DNA from: UBA6080 sp964607515
GTDB taxonomy: Bacteria > Fermentibacterota > Fermentibacteria > Fermentibacterales > JCC-6
Direction of reading: 5' to 3'
Length of the DNA stretch: 64,000 nt
NCBI GenBank assembly: GCA_964607515.1
Contig: CAZSKU010000004.1
Location: forward strand, 74,169 to 138,168
Within the stretch, counting starts at the first letter, position 1. The number at the start of each line of letters is the position of its first letter. Made by a program: the position numbers and the translations under genes. Below are positions 25,406 to 33,345 of the stretch, in pieces. The notes under the pieces were generated by a model. The model searched no databases, was not told the DNA's origin, and saw nothing but the letters and a program-made list of their open reading frames with translations.

Positions 25406-25948
25406 ATGGTGGCCAACGATCTGCCGTTCCTGACAGACCTTGTGGAGAGACTCCGAGGCTCCGGGCAGGACGTCCGGGTGTTCGGAGGCTGGGCGGAGCA
25501 ACTCCGGGGACTGCGCCGGAAAGGCCCCCATTCGGATATCGACCTGCTGCTGACCGCGGATGGCTTCGAACCGCTGGAGTCTTTCATGGACGGATTGACG
25601 GAAGCCGGGGCGATACCCGGCAAGAGGTTTCCCCATAAACGCGCATGGGTGGTGGACGGGGTCAGGGTCGAGTTCATGCTGGTCAGGCCCGGCGCGGTGA
25701 TGACAACTGTCATGTTCCTCGGAGAACCGGTGATAAGCTGGCCCGCCGGAACCTTTTCCGGAACTCCCGTGGACGGGCTGCCGGTGGCCGGGCGGGAAGC
25801 CCTGAAGATGTACCGCGGGCTGCGGGAAGCCATCGAAACCGCGCGGAAGAACTACATGGAATCGGTTCGCCCTGGTCTGACGAGGAAAGCCCTCACCGGA
25901 GAGCCGTCGCCCCCCTCGATTCTCAGGGGCAGGCATACCAGGCCGTAG
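25406..25948 (+). CDS. Nucleotidyltransferase-like protein
   Basis: 180 residues. The N-terminal part has V-F-G-G-W-A-E-Q-L-R-G followed by H-S-D-I-D-L-L-L. This is the G-G...D-x-D arrangement of the pol-beta-type nucleotidyltransferase fold, as in aminoglycoside 2''-adenylyltransferases and MNT proteins. The rest (F-P-H-K-R-A-W-V-V-D-G-V-R-V-E-F-M-L-V) continues the fold. The substrate is unknown; I see no basis for calling it a resistance gene. Its last 97 bases overlap the end of the convergent cyclase gene, which is unusual and may mean the C-terminus of one is poorly conserved. Confidence 0.6.
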   Translation: MVANDLPFLTDLVERLRGSGQDVRVFGGWAEQLRGLRRKGPHSDIDLLLTADGFEPLESFMDGLTEAGAIPGKRFPHKRAWVVDGVRVEFMLVRPGAVMTTVMFLGEPVISWPAGTFSGTPVDGLPVAGREALKMYRGLREAIETARKNYMESVRPGLTRKALTGEPSPPSILRGRHTRP

Positions 25949-26415
25949 GCCCCGGGCTCCACTCCATCGAGCATCAGGTTCTCCACCACGGGGACGCCCG
26001 CGCCGAGCAGGATTCGGTGGGCCTCGTCGCTGTCGCCGAGGTCTATGGACATGGCCGAGGTTCCCACCAGCACTGCCCCCCCCGAGACCAGCCGGGCAGC
26101 CTCCCCCCCGGTGAGGCCTCCCGGCAGGAGAACCGCCCTGCCGCGGAAATCCTCAGGCACTGCGGAACAGACCAGGACCGGGACGAAGAGCCTTCCCGGC
26201 GGGATACGGTCAACAGGCATCCCATCCTCTATCCGGTGCAGGGGAGCGTCCATGTGGGTGCCCGAGTGGGCGCTCATCCTCAGCCGGGAGACGGTCCAGC
26301 CGTCCGCCCTTACCTCGGTCCTGCGAAAGGGGGCGTCGCCGGGCCACGGTTCCGTCTTCTCCGACAGGGGCTTCGTTATGTCTATGTATTCAGCGTTTTC
26401 CGGAAAAATAGCCAC
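25852..26415 (-). CDS. Cyclase family protein (kynurenine formamidase-like)
   Basis: 187 residues. It opens Y-I-D-I-T-K-P-L-S and carries S-A-H-S-G-T-H-M-D-A-P-L-H, the metal-binding HxGTHxDxP motif of the cyclase/kynurenine formamidase family. The C-terminal L-P-L-R-I-E-G-G-D-G-S-P-V-R-A matches the family's last conserved block. Such enzymes hydrolyse amide or ester bonds of varied small metabolites; the substrate here is unknown. It is the last gene of the acyP-to-cyclase operon, starting 26 bases inside nth. Confidence 0.85.
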   Translation of the reverse strand: MAIFPENAEYIDITKPLSEKTEPWPGDAPFRRTEVRADGWTVSRLRMSAHSGTHMDAPLHRIEDGMPVDRIPPGRLFVPVLVCSAVPEDFRGRAVLLPGGLTGGEAARLVSGGAVLVGTSAMSIDLGDSDEAHRILLGAGVPVVENLMLDGVEPGAYGLVCLPLRIEGGDGSPVRAFLVRPGRTDSM

Positions 26416-27025
26416 AGTCCTCCCTCAAAGGGCACTCCCGGCAGCGGGGTCTCACCGGAAGACACACCCGCTGGCCGAACCTGACAAAAACATGGTTCAG
26501 GCCCGTCCATTCCTCCCGGGGAAAAAGCCTGCACAACTCGGATTCGGTTGATTCCGGGTCGCCTGTGTTCACCAGCCCAAGCCTGTTGGATATCCGGTGG
26601 ACGTGGACGTCCACGCACACCGCCGGGGTTCCGAAGGCGTGTCCCAGCACGAAGGCGGCGGTCTTGGGGCCCACCCCGGGCAGGGCGGTCAGTTCCCTGC
26701 GATCCCCGGGAACCGTTCCCCGGTGTTCTTCCACGATTATGGAGGCTATCCGGGACAGCTGCCGGGCCTTCACCCGGTAGAAACCCGCGGGTCTGAGCAG
26801 TTCCGCAAGCTCCCCTTCCTCCATCCGGGCCATGGTCTCCGGAGTGGGTGCCCGCTGGAGCACCCGGGCGGTCACCGCCCTTGTCACCGCATCCCTGGTG
26901 CGAAGGCTGATCACGGTCCCCACCAGCACCCGGAACGGTTCGCCGCCGGAGGCGACCGGGGCCGGAACTCCGGAGTCTCCCAGATGACGAACCATGAGCT
27001 GAAGCATTTCCCCGGGGGTTCTCAC
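26390..27025 (-). CDS. nth: Endonuclease III
   Basis: 211 residues. The helix-hairpin-helix L-P-G-V-G-P-K-T-A holds the catalytic lysine, and V-D-V-H-V-H-R-I-S-N-R-L holds the catalytic aspartate. The C-terminal 4Fe-4S cluster is C-x6-C-x2-C-x5-C (ending C-R-E-C-P-L-R-E-D-C). It removes oxidised pyrimidines and nicks abasic sites in base excision repair. The ATG overlaps the RNase D stop by 4 bases. Confidence 0.93.
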   Translation of the reverse strand: MRTPGEMLQLMVRHLGDSGVPAPVASGGEPFRVLVGTVISLRTRDAVTRAVTARVLQRAPTPETMARMEEGELAELLRPAGFYRVKARQLSRIASIIVEEHRGTVPGDRRELTALPGVGPKTAAFVLGHAFGTPAVCVDVHVHRISNRLGLVNTGDPESTESELCRLFPREEWTGLNHVFVRFGQRVCLPVRPRCRECPLREDCGYFSGKR

Positions 27026-28209
27026 CTGATTTTCACCAGTTTGATGCCCCGGTTCCTGCTGAGCATGAGACCGAGCCGGCCGTTGAACAGGTCCACCAGC
27101 TCCCCGCCCAGGGCCTCCTTCCGCCAGCCGGGGATGCCGGGACGGCCGAGCAGGTCTTCCAGGGAATCGGGAGGATCGTCCAGGAGCAGGTCGAAGGTGT
27201 CCTTCGGAAGGAGCACCGTGGGGGATATCTTCAATTCGGCGCTCTTCTTCTTCAGGAATATCCTGAGGATATCCTTCCGGGCGGAACGCCCCCAGTCCTG
27301 GTCGTGCGGTTCCACCTCCGGGGTGTCCGATGGAGGGTTGGACCTGCTTTCGAGGCTCATTCGGACCACATCGGCGCCGTACTTTTCAGCGAATCCCCCT
27401 GGAAGCCCTCGGAGAACCGTCAGGTCCTCCACTGTAGAGGGGGACAGGATCGCGATGCGGCAGAGCAGCGAGTCCTGGGCCACGAACTGCCGGGGTCTGT
27501 TCATGGACCTTGCCAGCTCCTCCCGCCATCGAACCAGCATCCAGAGAAGCGGGTGGTGCTGGGACTTGACCTTGTCCGCGGAACGGGTCCTTCGGAAGAG
27601 GTCCCTGGGGGATATCCCGTAGGTCTCGGGATCAGTCAGGGACAGGGATTCGTCCAGGAACCACTGCATTCTGCCCTTGCGTTCCAGCTGCGTCCGGAGC
27701 TTGGTGTACATCTCCGGCAGATAGCGCACGTCGTCCAGGGCGTAGAGGACCTGATCCGGGGAAAGCGGTCTCACCGACCAGTCGCTCATGGAATACTGCT
27801 TGGGGGGTTTAACCTTGCATACCGATTTGACAAGGTTGGCCAGGCTCATCTGTTCGCCGTAACCCAGGAAGGCCGCGGCGATCTGGGTGTCGAACACGTT
27901 CCGGACCGTCACCCCCGGTATGTGGTGCAGCAGGACCCCGATGTCGTTCCTGGCGGAATGGATCACCTTTACCACCCCCGGGTCCTCGAGCAGTTCGCCC
28001 ACGGGTGACAGGTCGGGCACCGCCAGGGGGTCTACCGCCGCCGGGCTGACCCCGGCGCCGGACACCTGTATGAGGTAGAGGTCGGGCCAGTATCGCTTCT
28101 CGCCGTGGAACTCGGTGTCAATGGCCACCGCCTCTTCCCGGCGGCATTTTGCAACCAGCTCCGCGAGCCCCTGGGGAGTGTCTATCAACGGGGGCTGAGG
28201 GGGCGTCAC
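27022..28209 (-). CDS. rnd: Ribonuclease D-like 3'-5' exonuclease
   Basis: 395 residues from the GTG at 28209, which overlaps the stop of the upstream lipoprotein gene (GTGA). The DEDD exonuclease residues are visible: I-D-T-E-F, H-S-A-R-N-D, F-D-T-Q-I-A-A-A-F-L-G and the Y-A-L-D-D-V motif. An HRDC domain follows from about residue 205, and a second HRDC-like region may lie near the C-terminus. RNase D trims tRNA and other stable RNA 3' ends. The stop overlaps nth by 4 bases. Confidence 0.9.
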   Translation of the reverse strand: MTPPQPPLIDTPQGLAELVAKCRREEAVAIDTEFHGEKRYWPDLYLIQVSGAGVSPAAVDPLAVPDLSPVGELLEDPGVVKVIHSARNDIGVLLHHIPGVTVRNVFDTQIAAAFLGYGEQMSLANLVKSVCKVKPPKQYSMSDWSVRPLSPDQVLYALDDVRYLPEMYTKLRTQLERKGRMQWFLDESLSLTDPETYGISPRDLFRRTRSADKVKSQHHPLLWMLVRWREELARSMNRPRQFVAQDSLLCRIAILSPSTVEDLTVLRGLPGGFAEKYGADVVRMSLESRSNPPSDTPEVEPHDQDWGRSARKDILRIFLKKKSAELKISPTVLLPKDTFDLLLDDPPDSLEDLLGRPGIPGWRKEALGGELVDLFNGRLGLMLSRNRGIKLVKIR

Positions 28210-28937
28210 GGATACACCGGTGTCGAGGCGCTGTGGTGTCCGCAGACCACGCTGTCGCCGATGAGGTGATAATAGGAATACCCGTTGTCCGGGCATCTCC
28301 AGCCGCCGCGTCTGCCCATCTCGCCTCCGGTGAGGGTGAAAATGCTCTCCAGGTCGCCGGGTGTTCCGTACCCGGCTTGAACGAATTCCCTGACCGCCGC
28401 CGCCGCTTCCTCCCTGAGTGCTTCGCAGGCTGCCGGAGTGACGCTGAGACCGGCTCCGAGGTGGCCGGAGGGGCAGATCACCGAATCCCCCGCGAAAACG
28501 TACTCCCGGCGGGACACGGGGCAGGTTCGGGCGCCCGAGAGCGCCGCCTCCCGGCACGCCAGCACCGCGCCTCCAAGAAGGGCATCCAGGGACGTGTCGC
28601 CCCGGATCCTGCAGGCGCCCGCGGCAGTCTCCAGCCAGAGGGTCCTCCTCCGATTTCCGGCTGCGGCTGTCATCCGTATCCCCCTCGAGTCGGCGCCCTC
28701 CATGAACACGCGGTCTGGTTCGGGAAAACCCTCCAGACCTTCCAGGAATGAAGGCGAGACCAGCAGGGCAAGACTGTCCGAATACATCGCCCACGCCTCG
28801 GCGCTGTTTCCCTCCCGCAGAAAACGAAGATAGTCCGTCACCGTCCGGGAGAATCGTATTCCGGGGCTGCAGGACCGGGAGACCAGAGCGGCCAGCAAGA
28901 GCAGGGGCACGGGGAGGAATCGAAGGGCTTTCCTCAT
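28206..28937 (-). CDS. Lipoprotein of unknown function
   Basis: 243 residues. The ATG overlaps the stop of the upstream outer-membrane protein gene (ATGA). The N-terminal hydrophobic stretch ends L-V-S-R-S-C, a weak lipobox. The mature part is mixed alpha/beta: a helical start (D-Y-L-R-F-L-R-E-G-N-S-A-E-A-W-A) and a region with cysteines at C-R-I, C-R-E, C-P-V and C-P-S. I do not recognise a family. Its place in a fully overlapping operon suggests a role in the envelope, possibly with the barrel protein before it. Confidence 0.6.
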   Translation of the reverse strand: MRKALRFLPVPLLLLAALVSRSCSPGIRFSRTVTDYLRFLREGNSAEAWAMYSDSLALLVSPSFLEGLEGFPEPDRVFMEGADSRGIRMTAAAGNRRRTLWLETAAGACRIRGDTSLDALLGGAVLACREAALSGARTCPVSRREYVFAGDSVICPSGHLGAGLSVTPAACEALREEAAAAVREFVQAGYGTPGDLESIFTLTGGEMGRRGGWRCPDNGYSYYHLIGDSVVCGHHSASTPVYP

Positions 28938-29863
28938 TCCCTGCCGCCACCACCGCTGGAGCCGACGCTGAAGAGGTCGCCAAGGTCCAGGCCGATGCCG
29001 CTGAGGATGATCCCCCATTCCTTGTCCACGTTCTCCCCAGCGAGCCTGATGTAGACGTCGGCGGTGAACTTCATCTGGGAGTTGTTCAGGGAGAAGCCTC
29101 CCCTGAGGTCGAAGTAGCTCCTGTTGCTCCCCGGCACCTCGATGTCTCCTTCTTCCGATTCGTAACTCGTTCTGCCCCGGGTGGCGAACTCGCCTCCGAT
29201 TCTCACTGAGAGTTCAGGATTCACCGGCGCTACCAGAAATCCGCACCCTATAAGCTCCGCTCCGGGAGACGTCTCGCTGCTGTCGCGCCGGGTGCCGGGA
29301 ATCCTGTCCCATGCCTTGAAGTAGTACCTCAACCCGCCTGTGACGTCGAATCTGCTTCCGCCGGTACGACCCATGGGCAGCTCGAAGGTGGCCGCCACCT
29401 CCGCCGCCATGTGCGGGTCGCTCCTTGGCGGATCGCCGCTCTCCAGGTATCCCTTGAAGGCCGGACGGAACGCACCCCTTATGAGGTACTGGGGATTCCG
29501 GCTCATCCAGCCGTCCAGACTGATCCACGGATCAGTGATCCCGGCCCTGGTCTCCTCGGCGCCGGTCAGCTGAAGGTACATGGGGACCACCAGACTGATG
29601 GTGTGGCTGGAGGTCAGCCCGTACCTGCCGGTCCATGCGGCCTGGAGAAACGTCTGCTTCTCCGTGTACTCGTAGAGGCTGTCGAATCCGAGGGTGTCGG
29701 TTTCCCAGTAGGACCCGGAGGAAAAGTAACCGATGGCGAAGTCGCCGCTGGATTCGGTGGACCTCAGGACCCGGGTCAACCCGTTGTAGTAAAGGGGGTC
29801 CCATCCGATGCAAAGTCCCGCCAACGCCGGCACCGCCAGCAGGAAAAGGGCGCGAGTGCTCAT
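28934..29863 (-). CDS. Putative outer-membrane beta-barrel protein
   Basis: 309 residues from the ATG at 29863, behind AGGAGGAAG. A signal peptide (M-S-T-R-A-L-F-L-L-A-V-P-A-L-A-G) is followed by alternating polar and hydrophobic strands rich in Tyr, Gly and Phe (for example G-L-R-Y-Y-F-K-A-W and S-V-R-I-G-G-E-F). This is characteristic of a transmembrane beta-barrel, about 12 strands. No named family is recognised. It overlaps acyP by 4 bases upstream and the lipoprotein gene by 4 bases downstream. Confidence 0.65.
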   Translation of the reverse strand: MSTRALFLLAVPALAGLCIGWDPLYYNGLTRVLRSTESSGDFAIGYFSSGSYWETDTLGFDSLYEYTEKQTFLQAAWTGRYGLTSSHTISLVVPMYLQLTGAEETRAGITDPWISLDGWMSRNPQYLIRGAFRPAFKGYLESGDPPRSDPHMAAEVAATFELPMGRTGGSRFDVTGGLRYYFKAWDRIPGTRRDSSETSPGAELIGCGFLVAPVNPELSVRIGGEFATRGRTSYESEEGDIEVPGSNRSYFDLRGGFSLNNSQMKFTADVYIRLAGENVDKEWGIILSGIGLDLGDLFSVGSSGGGGRE

Positions 29864-30165
29864 TCTTCCTCCTGTCCGAAGGTTATGGAAAACCCCCGGT
29901 AATGCTTTCCGGCAGGAGCCGGCGCGATATCCACCGCCTCTACCAGGGCCCTGGACGGTCCCCGGGAAAGGGATTCGATAAACCTGTCCATGGCTTCCCG
30001 GGGTCCCTGGGCTCTTATCCCGACGGAGCCGTCCGGCATGTTCCAGACCGCGCCGGAAATCCCGAGGGTCTCCGCCAGTCTTCTTGTCCACCAGCGAAAG
30101 CCCACACCCTGTACGTCTCCCCTGACGGAGATCATCAGATCAGGACAGTCTTCTTCCCTGCTCAC
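29860..30165 (-). CDS. acyP: Acylphosphatase
   Basis: 101 residues, the standard size. It has G-D-V-Q-G-V-G-F-R-W-W (phosphate-binding loop with the catalytic Arg) and V-W-N-M-P-D-G-S-V (with the catalytic Asn). It hydrolyses acyl phosphates such as 1,3-bisphosphoglycerate. It is the first gene of a six-gene overlapping minus-strand operon ending with the cyclase gene. Confidence 0.93.
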   Translation of the reverse strand: MSREEDCPDLMISVRGDVQGVGFRWWTRRLAETLGISGAVWNMPDGSVGIRAQGPREAMDRFIESLSRGPSRALVEAVDIAPAPAGKHYRGFSITFGQEEE

Positions 30166-30208
30166 AAGCCCCTTCTATAAAACACCCTGCAAGCGGGGGT
30201 CAAGATCA

Positions 30209-30256
30209 TTGACTTGTGCCGACACTACCAATCATGTTTCGCTGTAAAAAACAGCG
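30209..30256 (+). promoter_or_regulatory. Possible promoter and 5' hairpin for the OmpA-family gene
   Basis: TTGACT (30209-30214) and a weak AATCAT (30230-30235) with a 15-base spacer precede the gene. A 6-bp hairpin (CGCTGT, five A, ACAGCG at 30240-30256) would sit at the 5' end of the transcript, about 28 bases before the start codon. Confidence 0.35.
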
Positions 30257-30283
30257 TGATTCCGGTCTGAAAGGAGACCCGTT

Positions 30284-32275
30284 TTGAGAAGAATCTCTAT
30301 CGTACTGCTGCTTCTCGTTTCCACTGCGGCCATGGCGGTGCCTGGCATCTGGGGAGTCAGAGGGATTAACAGGATAAACAGCGCCATTCCAATGGGCTTC
30401 AACCAGATATGTTTCAACTTCATGGCCAGCTACTGGACGGCGGAAAACACCTTCACAAACTTCCTGTACCGCAACCATGACACCGGTCAGGAAATCCTCT
30501 TCCCGGAGATAACCGACACCGAACACCTCTTCAGGGGCGTCTTCAGCATCGGCTACGGGGTGTGGGACTACATCGACCTGGGCATGAAGCTGAACTACTT
30601 CTCCAGCATGTATCAGCGGGACCTCTACGAGGAAAGGTCCACCGGACAGTGGGAGGAACTGAACGCTCTCGGCAACTACGGAGCAATGGTCAAGGGCGGT
30701 TACAACCCCCTTCCCGGAGAGCTTTCAGATGTTCTCTGGGCCGGCGGCGCCCTCTGGTTCGAGATGGCTCCCAGCGACAGCAACTACCTGGCGTGCGACG
30801 ACGACCAGGATGGCAGGTGGTTCACCGGGCAGCGGATGAGCGAACTCCGATACCCGTGCGCGTGCAACAGCGGAGCTTTCGGCTTCGACGTGATCGCCAC
30901 GGGTGATTTCGGCTACTGGGTGCCCTCGGTTCCCATCCGCGCACATCTGAACCTGGGATTCGCCAGCTACAGCCAGGACTTCGAATTCTGGGACTTCCGC
31001 GCCCTGGAGGCCGAGGACGGCTGGGAACTGGCCGATTCCACCATGGTCAGCCTGTCCGTCAAGGACAATGTCCTTTCGTACGGTCTCGGCCTGGAAATCC
31101 CCACTCCCTCCGCCGACGTCCTGTTCGAGTACAAGGGTTACTCATTCCTGGACCGGACCGGCGAGTCCTTGTCATACATCACGCCGGGCATCAGGTTCAA
31201 AACCTCCTCGGGAATGTTCCTGGACATTTCCTACGACATGGTGGGCGGCAGCTTCGATCCGCTCTTCCATGACCTGGGCCATGGCCTCTACCAGGACACC
31301 TCCATTACCGTCACCGAGAGCGAGCGGGCCGCCAGGGCCCCACTCCCCATTCCGGCCTCCTACGACTGGGGCGTCAACCTGACCCTCGGCTTCTCCGGCG
31401 ACCTTGTGAGAACCGGCGACCAGGCCCCGAGACTGGGCACGCTGAACGGCACCGTCACCGATTCCCTCACCGGAGCGCCGGTGTTCGCAACCATCACCTT
31501 CCCCGGTGTGCCTGTGTCCAACGTCACAAGCGACCAGCAGACGGGTTTCTACGTGGTTCACGTTCCTGCGGGAGAGCTTCCGGTCACCGTGGTGGCGCCC
31601 GGTTACAGGAACGCTTCCACAAGGCTGACAGTGCAGCGGAATGAAACCCAGAGCTTCGACTTCCGTCTGTCCCCCAATCTGGGAACCGTTTCCGGGGCCG
31701 TCAGGGACGGACAGGGCAGGGCCGTGGCGGGAGCCACCGTTACCATAGGCAGCACCAGTCCGGTAACAGTGACCACCAACACCGCGGGGGTCTATACCGC
31801 CAGCGTCGAGGGGGGCACCTGGCCTGTCACCGTTCAGGCCTCGGGTTTTCTCAGCGACAATCAGAACGTCACCCTCTCGCCAAACGCCACCACGACGCTG
31901 AATTTCACCCTGCGCGACGCTCTTGCGCAGGGCCAGGTCATGAGCTTCGACAACATCTACTTCGATTCGGGAAGCGCCAACATCAAGCCCGAGAGCTACC
32001 CGGTTCTGGACAGCGTGGCCATCCTGCTCCGTGACAACCCTTCCGCCAGGATTCAGATCGCCGGTCACACCGACAGCGACGGAAGCACCGCCTCCAACCA
32101 GGACCTCAGCGAGCGCAGGGCCCAGTCGGTGTTTCAGTACCTGGTCAGCAAGGGTATCCAGGGCAGCAGGCTGACCACCATCGGCTACGGAGAGGACCGT
32201 CCCGTGGTTGCCAACGACTCCGCCGCCAACAAGGCCCGCAACCGCCGCATCGAGTTCACGGTGCTGAGCATTTAG
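30284..32275 (+). CDS. OmpA-family protein with barrel and two carboxypeptidase-regulatory-like domains
   Basis: 663 residues from a TTG with AAAGGAGA upstream. A signal peptide ends A-A-M-A. Residues about 20-380 look like a beta-barrel with aromatic alternating strands. Two CarboxypepD_reg-like (transthyretin-fold) domains follow: G-T-V-T-D-S-L-T-G-A-P-V-F-A at about 387, and G-A-V-R-D-G-Q-G-R-A-V-A-G-A-T-V at about 470. The last 115 residues are an OmpA peptidoglycan-binding domain (I-Y-F-D-S-G, H-T-D-S-D-G-S, N-x-x-L-S-E-R-R-A-Q-S-V, G-Y-G-E-D-R-P, N-R-R-I-E-F). It tethers the outer membrane to peptidoglycan. The stop codon TAG ends at the first base of the palindromic element that follows. 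Confidence 0.85.
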   Translation: MRRISIVLLLLVSTAAMAVPGIWGVRGINRINSAIPMGFNQICFNFMASYWTAENTFTNFLYRNHDTGQEILFPEITDTEHLFRGVFSIGYGVWDYIDLGMKLNYFSSMYQRDLYEERSTGQWEELNALGNYGAMVKGGYNPLPGELSDVLWAGGALWFEMAPSDSNYLACDDDQDGRWFTGQRMSELRYPCACNSGAFGFDVIATGDFGYWVPSVPIRAHLNLGFASYSQDFEFWDFRALEAEDGWELADSTMVSLSVKDNVLSYGLGLEIPTPSADVLFEYKGYSFLDRTGESLSYITPGIRFKTSSGMFLDISYDMVGGSFDPLFHDLGHGLYQDTSITVTESERAARAPLPIPASYDWGVNLTLGFSGDLVRTGDQAPRLGTLNGTVTDSLTGAPVFATITFPGVPVSNVTSDQQTGFYVVHVPAGELPVTVVAPGYRNASTRLTVQRNETQSFDFRLSPNLGTVSGAVRDGQGRAVAGATVTIGSTSPVTVTTNTAGVYTASVEGGTWPVTVQASGFLSDNQNVTLSPNATTTLNFTLRDALAQGQVMSFDNIYFDSGSANIKPESYPVLDSVAILLRDNPSARIQIAGHTDSDGSTASNQDLSERRAQSVFQYLVSKGIQGSRLTTIGYGEDRPVVANDSAANKARNRRIEFTVLSI

Positions 32276-32403
32276 GGGACGGAGTAAACAAGGTCAACTA
32301 ACTCTCGTAATATTAAGGGAGCCAGCTTGATATGGCTGGCTCCCTTTTCTTGTTCACCTTCAAGGGATTACGAGAGTTAGTTGACCTTGTTTACTCCGTC
32401 CCC
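32275..32403. repeat. 129-bp palindromic element (37-bp perfect inverted repeats)
   Basis: The left arm (32275-32311) begins GGGGACGGAGTAAACAAGG. The right arm (32367-32403) is its exact reverse complement over 37 bases and ends TTTACTCCGTCCCC. The centre contains a separate hairpin with T4. The element fills the gap between the convergent OmpA-family and thioredoxin genes, and the thioredoxin gene's last four codons and stop lie inside the right arm. No target-site duplication and no transposase are visible here. The arrangement is that of a REP-like or MITE-like mobile palindrome. A second, partial copy of one end lies at 41419-41444. Confidence 0.85.
32315..32348 (+). terminator. Intrinsic terminator nested inside the palindromic element
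   Basis: A 12-bp perfect stem (AAGGGAGCCAGC at 32315-32326, complement at 32335-32346) with an 8-base loop. The T-tract TTTT spans 32345-32348, including the last two stem bases, and is followed by CTTGTT. It should end the OmpA-family transcript; in reverse it could also serve the thioredoxin gene. Confidence 0.8.
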
Positions 32404-32843
32404 AGGGCGTTAAGCGTTTCCAGGAAGTCCTCGGGAGAGCCGGTGATTCCCACTACTCTGTCGATTTCGTTGCCTTCCCAGTCGGTGACGATCAGGGTGG
32501 GGATGCTGCTGATCCCGTACCTGTCGGCCAGATCAGGCACGTTGTCCACGTTTATCTTCAGAGTGACAAAACCCGAGAAGAAACTCTGATAATCGTCCCT
32601 GGGGAAGAACTCGTCGGAGAGTGTCCTGCACGGAGGGCACCAGTCTGCGTAGAAGTCTATGAAGATCAGCTTGCCCTCCTGGGAGGCCATAGCCGAGGCG
32701 GCCTGAAAATCATCGAGGATCCACTGAACCTCGTGGACCTCGGTTGTCCCTGCATCTTCGACGGCCACCGCCGGAGTCTGCTCCTGCTGACCGCAGGCCA
32801 CCAGGAATGCCACGAGACAGAGCAGTATCGCCGGGTTCCTCAT
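32391..32843 (-). CDS. Thioredoxin-family lipoprotein
   Basis: 150 residues from the ATG at 32843, with AAAGGAG upstream. The lipobox is F-L-V-A-C-G. The thioredoxin fold carries F-Y-A-D-W-C-P-P-C-R-T-L, with a CPPC active site, and the cis-proline motif I-S-S-I-P-T-L-I-V. Being membrane-anchored outside the cytoplasm, it probably reduces or isomerises disulfides in envelope proteins. Its final residues (L-G-T-E) and stop are encoded by the right arm of the palindromic element. Confidence 0.88.
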   Translation of the reverse strand: MRNPAILLCLVAFLVACGQQEQTPAVAVEDAGTTEVHEVQWILDDFQAASAMASQEGKLIFIDFYADWCPPCRTLSDEFFPRDDYQSFFSGFVTLKINVDNVPDLADRYGISSIPTLIVTDWEGNEIDRVVGITGSPEDFLETLNALGTE

Positions 32844-32909
32844 CTGTTCTCCTTTCGTTAGGTTCCGCAATCATACCCATCTTGTGCAGACAAGTGCCAG
32901 GAGGAAATC

Positions 32910-33335
32910 ATGAGGCCCAGAACCCCGGAGATAACCGTGGACGCCATCATCGAGAATTCCGCCGGAGAAATCGTCCTTGTGGAGAGGAGGTTCGTGCCCC
33001 CCGGATGGGCCCTTCCCGGAGGATTCGTTGATCCGGGCGAAAGCCTGGCCCATGCCGTCAGAAGGGAATCGCTCGAGGAAACCGGCCTGACCGTGGAAGT
33101 ACGATCCCTGTTCCACGTCTACTCAAGACCGTGGAGGGATCCAAGAGGAGACACTGTCAGCGTGGTTTACCACTGCCTCTCCGACGGCATTCCCAGCGGC
33201 GGGGACGATGCTGCCAGAGCCGGGTTCTTCTCGCTGGAAGGGCTTCCGGAAATGATCGCCTTCGATCATCGAGCCATTCTGCGGGACTTCGCCATCTGGA
33301 AGACCACCGGGGAGAAGCCCTCTCTGGAGGCGTAG
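32910..33335 (+). CDS. Nudix hydrolase
   Basis: 141 residues with AGGAGGAAATC before the ATG. The Nudix box is complete: G-G-F-V-D-P-G-E-S, then R-R-E-S-L-E-E-T-G-L. The start R-T-P-E-I-T-V-D-A-I-I and the R-F-V-P-P-G-W-A-L-P-G-G segment resemble the ADP-ribose pyrophosphatase/NudF-like group. It hydrolyses a nucleoside diphosphate linked to another moiety; the exact substrate is unknown. Divergent from the thioredoxin gene across 66 bases, and convergent with the GH85 gene. Confidence 0.9.
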   Translation: MRPRTPEITVDAIIENSAGEIVLVERRFVPPGWALPGGFVDPGESLAHAVRRESLEETGLTVEVRSLFHVYSRPWRDPRGDTVSVVYHCLSDGIPSGGDDAARAGFFSLEGLPEMIAFDHRAILRDFAIWKTTGEKPSLEA

Positions 33336-33345
33336 CCGAAGGGCT

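Noticed and set aside
24002..25936. 644-codon minus-strand frame across the glutamine synthetase end and propeller lipoprotein
   Set aside because: Shadow of genuine plus-strand genes; no conserved motif.
25406..25948. Aminoglycoside resistance gene
   Set aside because: Only the general nucleotidyltransferase motifs are present; the fold is shared by many non-resistance proteins, so no resistance claim is made.
32844..32909. Sigma-54-like TGGCAC element between the thioredoxin and Nudix genes
   Set aside because: The spacing between the GG and GC elements is one base short, and no enhancer-binding protein is nearby.
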